Below the pieces are notes generated by a model. It ran no database searches. It was not told where the DNA came from and saw only the letters and a program-made list of their open reading frames with translations. The position numbers and the translations under genes are program-made. Shown here piece by piece: positions 1 through 6,936 of a stretch of DNA of 9,770 bases. The stretch spans positions 1 to 9,770 of the forward strand of contig JAMPXR010000059.1 of assembly GCA_023701085.1 (NCBI GenBank). The letters are read 5' to 3'. Numbering within the stretch: the stretch's first letter is position 1; each line of letters starts with the position of its first letter. The stretch comes from Ramlibacter sp. (lineage in GTDB: Bacteria; Pseudomonadota; Gammaproteobacteria; Burkholderiales; Burkholderiaceae_C).

Positions 1-30
1 CGAGCGAAGACCGCGGAGATAATTTGAATA

Positions 31-54
31 CTTTCGCCTGTTGACGCGCGAAAG
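31..54. repeat. Inverted repeat upstream of rlmE
   Basis: A perfect 7-bp inverted repeat, CTTTCGC (31-37) and GCGAAAG (48-54), with a 10-nt spacer, lies 24 bp before the rlmE start. It could be an operator or a small hairpin in the rlmE leader. TTGACG at 41-46 in its spacer resembles a -35 box, but no convincing -10 box follows at the right distance. Positions 1-78 hold no start codon I can assign on either strand, and the gene upstream of rlmE lies outside the window. The function of the repeat is unknown. Confidence 0.4.
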
Positions 55-78
55 ATCTGATTTGCCGATCGGGAAACG

Positions 79-741
79 ATGAAGATCAAGACGAAAAGCG
101 GGAAGGTCAATCGGGCCTGGTTGAACGACCATGTCAACGATCCCTACGTGAAGCTCGCGCAGAAAGAGGGCTACCGCGCGCGCGCCGCCTTCAAACTCAA
201 GGAAATCGACGAAGCACTGGCGTTGGTGAAGCCCGGCCAGCTGGTGGTGGACCTAGGCAGCGCGCCCGGCGCCTGGAGCCAGTACCTCAGGCGCAGGTTC
301 GCACCCGAAGGGGCCGCCGCGGGCGAGCTCAAGGGCGCCATCATCGCACTCGACATCCTTCCGATGGAGCCCATCGAGGGCGTCATTTTCATCCAGGGCG
401 ATTTCCGCGAACCCGAGGCGGCAGGCCGGCTGGAAGCTGTCATGGCCGGGCGCAAGGCAGACGTCGTGGTGTCGGACATGGCGCCCAACCTGTCCGGCAT
501 CGCTTCCGCCGATGCCGCGCGCATCAGCCATCTGGTCGAGCTGGCCGTCGCGTTCGCGCGCGACCACCTCAAGCCCGAGGGCGCATTGGTAACCAAGGTG
601 TTTCATGGAAGCGGCTACAGCCAGCTTGTCAAGCTGTTCAAGGAAACTTTTCGCGTCGTCAAGCCTCTGAAACCCAAGGCGTCCCGGGACAAGTCTTCCG
701 AGACCTTCCTGGTCGGCATCGGGTTGAAGCCAGGCAAGTGA
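79..741 (+). CDS. rlmE: 23S rRNA (uridine-2'-O-)-methyltransferase RlmE (FtsJ/RrmJ)
   Basis: This 220-residue cytoplasmic enzyme is predicted to transfer a methyl group from S-adenosylmethionine to the 2'-O of a 23S rRNA uridine (U2552 in E. coli), a late step in 50S subunit maturation. The SAM-binding loop [11 protein letters not shown] is at residues 58-68. The family's catalytic K-D-K-E tetrad can be placed at K39, D133, K173 and E208. Compared with the roughly 209-residue E. coli protein there is a short insertion near residues 75-85 (Ala/Gly/Glu-rich), which accounts for the 9-residue shift of the later motifs. The ATG at 79 is chosen because the protein begins with the usual basic N-terminus. 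Its ribosome site is weak (GGGA at 71-74, only 4 nt away). ftsH follows 126 bp downstream, the classical pairing. The family and function are secure. Confidence 0.96.
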   Translation: MKIKTKSGKVNRAWLNDHVNDPYVKLAQKEGYRARAAFKLKEIDEALALVKPGQLVVDLGSAPGAWSQYLRRRFAPEGAAAGELKGAIIALDILPMEPIEGVIFIQGDFREPEAAGRLEAVMAGRKADVVVSDMAPNLSGIASADAARISHLVELAVAFARDHLKPEGALVTKVFHGSGYSQLVKLFKETFRVVKPLKPKASRDKSSETFLVGIGLKPGK

Positions 742-821
742 TGGACGCACGGCTTTGTCCCCACAGGCTCCAAGCCTTCGCCGCCGTAGCGAAAATACAT
801 CATTCCACGGCTTGAAACGCC

Positions 822-827
822 TAAAAT
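822..827 (+). promoter_or_regulatory. Candidate -10 element for ftsH
   Basis: TAAAAT matches the sigma70 -10 consensus at 5 of 6 positions and lies 40 bp before the ftsH start codon, in the 126-bp rlmE-ftsH gap. No good -35 hexamer is found 16-18 bp upstream. CTTGAAA at 811-817 resembles a heat-shock sigma32 -35 box, but no matching CCCCAT-type -10 follows. ftsH may therefore have its own promoter in addition to read-through from rlmE. The call rests on one hexamer. Confidence 0.4.
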
Positions 828-867
828 GGGCAGCAACTAGCCCGAGTACCCTCCCCGGAGACTGACG

Positions 868-2781
<1,914 letters not shown>

Positions 2782-2792
2782 CGGCCGCTGCA

Positions 2793-2810
2793 CAGGGATC
2801 AGGGATCAGG
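2793..2810 (+). repeat. Short tandem repeat CAGGGAT, about 2.6 copies
   Basis: Two perfect tandem copies of the heptamer CAGGGAT (2793-2799 and 2800-2806) are followed by a partial CAGG (2807-2810). They sit between the ftsH stop codon and the terminator stem. This is probably a replication-slippage product with no function of its own. It makes the spacing between the ftsH stop and its terminator likely to vary among strains. Confidence 0.6.
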
Positions 2811-2841
2811 AAACGGGGCTGGATCACCAGCCCCGTTTTTT
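2811..2841 (+). terminator. Intrinsic terminator after ftsH
   Basis: A perfect 12-bp stem (2811-2822 paired with 2827-2838, core ACGGGGCTGG) closes a 4-nt ATCA loop. A run of six T residues (2836-2841) overlaps the end of the stem. It lies 30 bp after the ftsH stop codon. Because AAA also begins the left arm, the structure could act in both directions, but the next gene downstream runs the same way, so it most likely separates ftsH from folP. Confidence 0.93.
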
Positions 2842-2903
2842 GTCGAAGCATCGCTGTGTTCCCGCATGGCCCACGCCGCGCGGGGCCCCTGGCGCCTGGT
2901 ATC

Positions 2904-2922
2904 GCCCGCCAGCGGGCAAAAT
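2904..2922 (+). promoter_or_regulatory. Candidate folP promoter -10 with abutting inverted repeat
   Basis: CAAAAT at 2917-2922 matches the -10 consensus at 4 of 6 positions and ends 6 nt before the folP ATG at 2929. Transcription would then begin at or next to the start codon, giving a leaderless mRNA. A perfect inverted repeat, GCCCGC (2904-2909) and GCGGGC (2912-2917), abuts and overlaps the hexamer by one base. No recognisable -35 box is found 16-18 bp upstream and no Shine-Dalgarno sequence precedes the ATG. A promoter is needed somewhere here because of the terminator at 2811-2841. Confidence 0.4.
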
Positions 2923-2928
2923 CCCCCC

Positions 2929-3786
2929 ATGCACTGGCAAACTTCGCGTCACCGCATCGACCTCGACCGTCCCCGCGTGATGGGCATCGTGAACGTGACG
3001 CCGGACTCGTTTTCGGACGGCGGCCGCTATGCCGGCACGCGCTCGGCTGCGGCGCACTGCGAGCAACTGGTGGCGGAAGGCGCGGACATCCTGGACGTGG
3101 GCGGCGAATCGAGCCGCCCGGGCACGCCACCGGTCGAACTCGACGAGGAACTGCGCCGGGTCCTGCCCGTGCTGCGCTTCGCCGTCACGCTGGGTGTCCC
3201 GGTTTCGGTCGACACTTACAAGCCCCAGGTCATGCGACAGGCGCTGGACCTTGGCGCCGACATCATCAACGACATCCAGGCGCTGCGGCTGCCCGGGGCG
3301 CGCGAGGCGATCGCCGCGCATCCCGCCTGCGGGATCTGCCTCATGCACATGCACGGCGAGCCCAGCACCATGCAGCGCTCGCCCATGGCGGGCGACGCCG
3401 TGCCGCAAGTCGTGGCCTTCCTGGAACGTGCTTCGGCCGCGTTGCGGGACCTGGGAGTGGCGCGCGAACGCATCGCGTGGGACCCGGGCATCGGTTTCGG
3501 CAAGACCGCCGGCCAGAATTTCGCCCTGCTGGCGCGCCAGGCCGAGCTGCTCGCGGACGGTTATCCGCTGCTGGTGGGCTGGTCGCGCAAGTCCTCGCTG
3601 GGCGAGGCGACCGGCCTTCCCGTCCATGAGAGACTGGCCGCGAGTGTCGCGGCGGCGCTGCTGGCCGTGGAACGCGGCGCGCATGTCGTGCGCGTCCACG
3701 ACGTGAAGGAGACGGTGGCCGCGCTGAAGGTCCGCGAGGCGATGTTGGCCGCGGCAACGGGAAGGAACACGGAGACGAATCCATGA
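2929..3786 (+). CDS. folP: Dihydropteroate synthase FolP
   Basis: This 285-residue cytoplasmic TIM-barrel enzyme is predicted to condense 6-hydroxymethyl-7,8-dihydropterin pyrophosphate with p-aminobenzoate to give 7,8-dihydropteroate in folate synthesis; it is the sulfonamide target. Visible motifs are [15 protein letters not shown] (18-32), GGESSRPG (58-65), SVDT with D95 (93-96), N114-D115, DPGIGFGKT (185-193) and SRKS with K221 (219-222). F28 and P64 are the usual sulfonamide-sensitive residues, so nothing here suggests resistance. The length matches the E. coli protein (282). The start at 2929 (MHWQTSR) is preferred over an in-frame ATG at 2866 because the extra 21 residues do not resemble family N-termini and would span the putative promoter. 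It has no visible ribosome site. The stop overlaps the glmM start by 4 bp (ATGA), indicating a folP-glmM operon. Confidence 0.96.
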   Translation: MHWQTSRHRIDLDRPRVMGIVNVTPDSFSDGGRYAGTRSAAAHCEQLVAEGADILDVGGESSRPGTPPVELDEELRRVLPVLRFAVTLGVPVSVDTYKPQVMRQALDLGADIINDIQALRLPGAREAIAAHPACGICLMHMHGEPSTMQRSPMAGDAVPQVVAFLERASAALRDLGVARERIAWDPGIGFGKTAGQNFALLARQAELLADGYPLLVGWSRKSSLGEATGLPVHERLAASVAAALLAVERGAHVVRVHDVKETVAALKVREAMLAAATGRNTETNP

Positions 3787-5117
3787 GCAGAACCTATTTC
3801 GGCACCGACGGCATTCGCGGGACGGTGGGCCAGCCGCCGATCACCCCGGACTTCGTGCTGCGGCTGGCCCATTCCGTGGGTCATGTGCTCAAGCGCAGCG
3901 AGCAGCGCCCCACCGTCCTGATCGGCAAGGACACCCGCATCTCCGGCTACATGCTGGAAAGCGCGCTCGAGTCGGGGTTCAACTCGGCCGGGGTGGACGT
4001 GGTGCTGCTCGGCCCGCTGCCCACGCCCGGCGTCGCCTACCTGACGCGGGCCCTGCGCGCCAGCCTGGGCGTCGTCATCAGCGCCAGCCACAACCCGTTC
4101 CCCGACAACGGCATCAAGTTCTTCAGCAGCCAGGGCACCAAGCTGCCCGACGAATGGGAGCAGGCGGTCGAAGCCGCCCTGCAGGAGCCACCGGCCTGGG
4201 CCGACTCCGCGGGCCTGGGCAAGGCGCGGCGGCTCGACGATGCCGCGGGGCGCTACATCGAATTCTGCAAGGGCACTTTCGCCCACGACCTCACGCTGAA
4301 AGGGATGACCCTCGTGGTCGATGCGGCGCACGGGGCCGCGTACCACATCGCGCCCAAGGTCTTCCACGAACTCGGCGCCGAGGTGGTGTGCATCGGCTGC
4401 GCGCCCGATGGCCTGAACATCAACGACGATGTCGGCGCCACGCATCCGGACGCGCTGATTCACGCGGTGACCGCGCACCGCGCGGACCTGGGCGTGGCGC
4501 TCGACGGCGACGCCGACCGGCTGCAGCTGGTCGACGCCCAGGGGCGCCTGTACAACGGCGACGAACTGCTCTACCTCATCGCGGCCGACCGCCTGCAGCG
4601 CGGCCAGGCCGTCAACGGCGTCGTCGGCACGCTCATGACCAACATGGCCGTGGAGCTGGCGCTCAAGGCCCGCGGCGTGGAGTTCGTCCGGGCCAAGGTC
4701 GGCGACCGCTACGTGCTGGAGGAACTCGAGAAGCGCGGCTGGCTGCTCGGCGGCGAAGGCTCGGGCCATCTGCTGGTGCTGGACAAGCACACCACCGGCG
4801 ATGGCCTGATCAGCGCGCTGCAGGTGCTGCAGGCCAGTGTGCGCAGCGGGCGCGGCCTTGCGCAGCTGCTGGAAGGCGTCAGCCTGTTCCCGCAGACGCT
4901 GATCAATGTCCGGCTGGCGGGCGGCCACGATTGGCGCAAGAACCGCGCGCTGGCGCAGGAAACGCAGCGCGCCGAAACGGAACTCGGGCGCCAGGGCCGG
5001 GTGCTGATCCGCGCCAGCGGCACCGAGCCGGTGCTGCGCGTGATGGTCGAGGCGCGCGACGAGGCGCTGGCACGCAGCACGGCGCAGCGGCTGGCGCAGG
5101 CGGCGCAGGCGCAATAG
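3783..5117 (+). CDS. glmM: Phosphoglucosamine mutase GlmM
   Basis: This 444-residue enzyme is predicted to interconvert glucosamine-6-phosphate and glucosamine-1-phosphate, supplying UDP-N-acetylglucosamine for peptidoglycan and lipopolysaccharide. The four standard alpha-D-phosphohexomutase signatures are present: GTDGIRG at 7-13, the phosphoserine loop ISASHNP with S102 at 99-105, the metal loop DGDADR at 241-246, and GEGSGH at 324-329. The phosphate-binding loop RASGTEP is at 410-416. The length matches E. coli GlmM (445), and the active serine has the same number. The start ATG overlaps the folP stop and has GGAG at 3771-3774, 8 nt upstream, so translation is probably coupled to folP. The next gene is convergent, so the conserved rlmE-ftsH-folP-glmM block ends here. 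Confidence 0.97.
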   Translation: MSRTYFGTDGIRGTVGQPPITPDFVLRLAHSVGHVLKRSEQRPTVLIGKDTRISGYMLESALESGFNSAGVDVVLLGPLPTPGVAYLTRALRASLGVVISASHNPFPDNGIKFFSSQGTKLPDEWEQAVEAALQEPPAWADSAGLGKARRLDDAAGRYIEFCKGTFAHDLTLKGMTLVVDAAHGAAYHIAPKVFHELGAEVVCIGCAPDGLNINDDVGATHPDALIHAVTAHRADLGVALDGDADRLQLVDAQGRLYNGDELLYLIAADRLQRGQAVNGVVGTLMTNMAVELALKARGVEFVRAKVGDRYVLEELEKRGWLLGGEGSGHLLVLDKHTTGDGLISALQVLQASVRSGRGLAQLLEGVSLFPQTLINVRLAGGHDWRKNRALAQETQRAETELGRQGRVLIRASGTEPVLRVMVEARDEALARSTAQRLAQAAQAQ

Positions 5118-5155
5118 CGGCTGCAGCCAAAGGCGGGCGAGCCGCTAGCAGCCGC
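5115..5155. terminator. Possible bidirectional hairpin between convergent genes
   Basis: A perfect 8-bp inverted repeat, TAGCGGCT (5115-5122) and AGCCGCTA (5140-5147), has the stop codons of glmM and of the facing gene as its outer ends. A competing arm pair, GCGGCTGC (5117-5124) and GCAGCCGC (5148-5155), and a 10-bp palindrome, GGCTGCAGCC (5119-5128), overlap it. There is no T-tract on either strand, so this is not a classical intrinsic terminator. It could still stop or protect the 3' ends of both transcripts. Confidence 0.4.
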
Positions 5156-6479
5156 AGGGGACGGCCGCCTCGCCGGTCGCCAGGGCGGGCGCCGCGTCGT
5201 CCAGCGGCGGCAGCACGACGACGGGTGAAAAGCCGCCGCCGGGGGTGCGAAAGTTGGTCGTCTGGCCGGCATACGTGCGCGCTGCGAGCAGCAGCACGCG
5301 CCCGTCGTACGCGTAGGCGCGGATGTCCAGCTTCAGGCGCGTGGGCGTTCCCGCGACATCCACGACGCGCTCGCTCGGCGGCACCAGGGCCTGGGCGATA
5401 AAGTCGCCCGCCAGGATGTCGCCCCAGACGCGGCGCGTGAGCTTGTCGCCGCGCCAGGCGGACTTGGACCCATAGCCACCTGCCGGCTTGAAGAACAGCT
5501 GGCGCCGCTTCAGCCACAGCGCGTCGGCATCGGCGGGGGTGACCCGCTGCGCCGCCGGCACGATCTCGCGCAGCAGCGCGCGATCCTGCGCGTTCGCGCC
5601 CCAGTCCGCGAGCAGCGCACCGTCGCTCAAGGCCACCAGGTTGCGCTTGTCGGCATGCAAGGCGTGCGCGCGCGGATGCGGCGTGAGCACGACGGCGCCG
5701 CGGGTGTATGCCGCACGAAGCGCGTCATGGCCGGCGCCGCGCAGATAGAAGTCGGTCAGGCGGTTGTAGACCAGATCCACCGGCATGCCTTGCGGCAGCG
5801 CGGAATGCCACAGGCGCCCCTGGCGCCATTCGAGTTCCCGCGGGTCGCTCACGACGGCTTGAAGCCCGTGCGCGCGGAACAGTTGCCGGGCCAGCTCGAA
5901 CTCCGGCGCGAGGTACTGCTCGCCGGGTTCGTCATCGACGATGACGACCGATCGCCACATCGCGCTGCCGCGCTGGGCCTGCCACTCGGCCAGAAACATG
6001 TCGAACACGGCCGCGTCGAAGCGCTGCAGGTCGGCCGGCGCCGCGAACATGCCGTCCATGGACGTGCAGCAGGCGCGGTGCGCCCGGGCCGCGGCCGCGT
6101 GCAGCAGCGCGCCGCCGGCGTTGGTGTTGATCTCGATCAGGCGCGGTCCGGCCGTGCCGATATGGAAGTCGTAGCCCATGAACGCGCCGCGCGGCCCGAA
6201 GTCGTGCCAGGCGATCTCGGGCGCGCGTTCCAGCGCGTTGGCGCGCAGGCCCGGCAGGGCGGTCAGGCGGTGCAGGGTGGCGACGCTGCGTGCGATCGCC
6301 TCGTAATCGCGCCATCCGAGGAACACCGGGGAAGCCGAGAACAGGTGAGGGCGGCTGGCCGTGAGGTCTTCGGCGGCCGGTGCAGCGCCCGACGATCGCG
6401 CCCGGAACTGGGCGTGCAGCAATGGCCGCTGCAGGGTGCTGCAGCGGCAGCCCAGGTTCAGCGATTCCGCCAGGTTCAT
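5145..6479 (-). CDS. Circularly permuted ATP-grasp-like ligase (glutathionylspermidine-synthase type), ArsR-linked
   Basis: This 444-residue protein has no signal peptide and is probably cytoplasmic. The E-x-N metal motif comes early (YDFHIG at 103-108, then LIEINTNAGG at 114-123), while the Lys/Gly-rich nucleotide loop (FFKPAGGYGSK, 329-339), FIAQALVPPSER (360-371) and KLDIRAY (383-389) come late. This reversed order is typical of permuted ATP-grasp enzymes such as glutathionylspermidine synthase. D104, E116 and N118 have the spacing I recall for the Mg2+ ligands of E. coli GspS. All six cysteines are paired: C11/C13, C137/C138 and C442/C444, the last ending the protein in CGC. The ATG at 6479 overlaps the arsR stop by 4 bp and has AAAGGAG 7 nt upstream (6487-6493). 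A longer in-frame start at 6854 would overlap arsR and its operator. The substrate is unknown; amide-bond formation to a thiol peptide or amine is inference. Confidence 0.6.
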   Translation of the reverse strand: MNLAESLNLGCRCSTLQRPLLHAQFRARSSGAAPAAEDLTASRPHLFSASPVFLGWRDYEAIARSVATLHRLTALPGLRANALERAPEIAWHDFGPRGAFMGYDFHIGTAGPRLIEINTNAGGALLHAAAARAHRACCTSMDGMFAAPADLQRFDAAVFDMFLAEWQAQRGSAMWRSVVIVDDEPGEQYLAPEFELARQLFRAHGLQAVVSDPRELEWRQGRLWHSALPQGMPVDLVYNRLTDFYLRGAGHDALRAAYTRGAVVLTPHPRAHALHADKRNLVALSDGALLADWGANAQDRALLREIVPAAQRVTPADADALWLKRRQLFFKPAGGYGSKSAWRGDKLTRRVWGDILAGDFIAQALVPPSERVVDVAGTPTRLKLDIRAYAYDGRVLLLAARTYAGQTTNFRTPGGGFSPVVVLPPLDDAAPALATGEAAVPCGC

Positions 6480-6832
6480 GAGCCGGCTCCTTTGGGCGCC
6501 GTGCAGGCGCGCCCGGCGCGGTGGTGGCCGCGCGTGCCGCTGCAGCAGTGCTCGGTGAGATAGCGCAGGAGGTCCCGCATGCGCCCGAAATCGGCGCGGT
6601 AGATCAGGTTGCGGCCGCGCGGCTCGACCTGGACCAGCGCCGCGTGCGTGAGCTCCTTCAGGTGGAACGACAGGGCGCTGGGAGCCAGCGCCAGCTGCTC
6701 CGAGAGGGCTCCCGGCGTCAGCCCTTCGGACCCCGCCTGCACCAACGCGCGAAAGGCGCGCAGCCGCTGGGCCTGCGCCAGGGCGGCGAGTGCCTTGAGC
6801 GTGTCCCCTTCGTCGACGGCCGGATCTTGCAT
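6476..6832 (-). CDS. ArsR-family transcriptional repressor with C-terminal Cys-Cys...Cys site
   Basis: This 118-residue winged-helix repressor is predicted to bind its own promoter and release DNA when it binds an arsenical or similar thiophile. The recognition helix lies in LAPSALSFHLKEL (49-61), followed by the wing around VEPRGRNLIYRADF (69-82). The classical ELCVCDL sensor of E. coli-type ArsR is missing. Instead the C-terminus carries C96-C97 (TEHCCSG) and C110, resembling the C95/C96/C102 site described for Acidithiobacillus ferrooxidans ArsR. His103 and His104 lie between them. The protein overlaps the downstream ligase-like gene by 4 bp (ATGA) and shares its promoter. No Shine-Dalgarno precedes the ATG, consistent with a leaderless mRNA. 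The family is secure; the ligand is inferred from the cysteines, and antimonite or another soft metal is also possible. Confidence 0.85.
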   Translation of the reverse strand: MQDPAVDEGDTLKALAALAQAQRLRAFRALVQAGSEGLTPGALSEQLALAPSALSFHLKELTHAALVQVEPRGRNLIYRADFGRMRDLLRYLTEHCCSGTRGHHRAGRACTAPKGAGS

Positions 6833-6834
6833 GT

Positions 6835-6867
6835 TTCAATGATAGTTGAATCATTGAAGTATTGCAA
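6835..6867 (-). promoter_or_regulatory. arsR promoter with ArsR-type operator
   Basis: On the coding (-) strand a -35 TTGCAA (6867-6862) and a -10 TATCAT (6844-6839) are separated by exactly 17 bp. The -10 matches consensus at 5 of 6 positions. A perfect 9-bp inverted repeat, TTCAATGAT and ATCATTGAA with a 6-nt spacer (6835-6858), covers the -10 and half of the spacer, where a bound repressor would block RNA polymerase. The -10 ends 6 nt before the arsR ATG, so the transcript probably starts at the ATG. That this is the ArsR binding site is inferred from its position and symmetry. Confidence 0.8.
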
Positions 6868-6880
6868 CGGCGGCGGGGCA

Positions 6881-6932
6881 GGCGCCGCGCCTGGGGGCCG
6901 GGACCGGCGGCGTCCGCGCAGCCCCGGGCGCC
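6881..6932. repeat. GC-rich self-complementary stretch after phoX
   Basis: Between the phoX stop and the arsR promoter lies very GC-rich DNA with nested complementary arms: GGCGCC at 6881-6886 and 6927-6932 (each also a palindrome), and GGGGC (6894-6898) with GCCCC (6921-6925). It could fold into an imperfect hairpin at the 3' end of the phoX mRNA, but there is no T-tract and the stem has interruptions. A terminator function is doubtful, leaving read-through from phoX into arsR possible. Confidence 0.3.
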
Positions 6933-6936
6933 GCGG

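Noticed and set aside
765..777. Hairpin AGGCT-CCA-AGCCT after rlmE as a terminator
   Set aside because: The stem is only 5 bp and no T-tract follows, so it is too weak to call.
811..840. Sigma32 heat-shock promoter before ftsH (CTTGAAA at 811-817)
   Set aside because: No CCCCAT-like -10 is found at 11-17 bp; only the -35-like half is present.
3561..5114. Open frame of 517 codons on the - strand opposite glmM and the end of folP
   Set aside because: It is an antisense shadow spanning two real genes, with no recognisable domain.
5655..6563. Open frame of 302 codons on the + strand opposite the ligase-like gene
   Set aside because: No ribosome site and biased Gly/Arg/Ala/Val content. The opposite strand has coherent ATP-grasp-like motifs, a ribosome site and an operon partner.
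6480..6854. N-terminal extension of the ligase-like protein starting at 6854
   Set aside because: It would overlap all of arsR in another frame and begin inside the arsR operator. The ATG at 6479 has a strong ribosome site and ATGA coupling.
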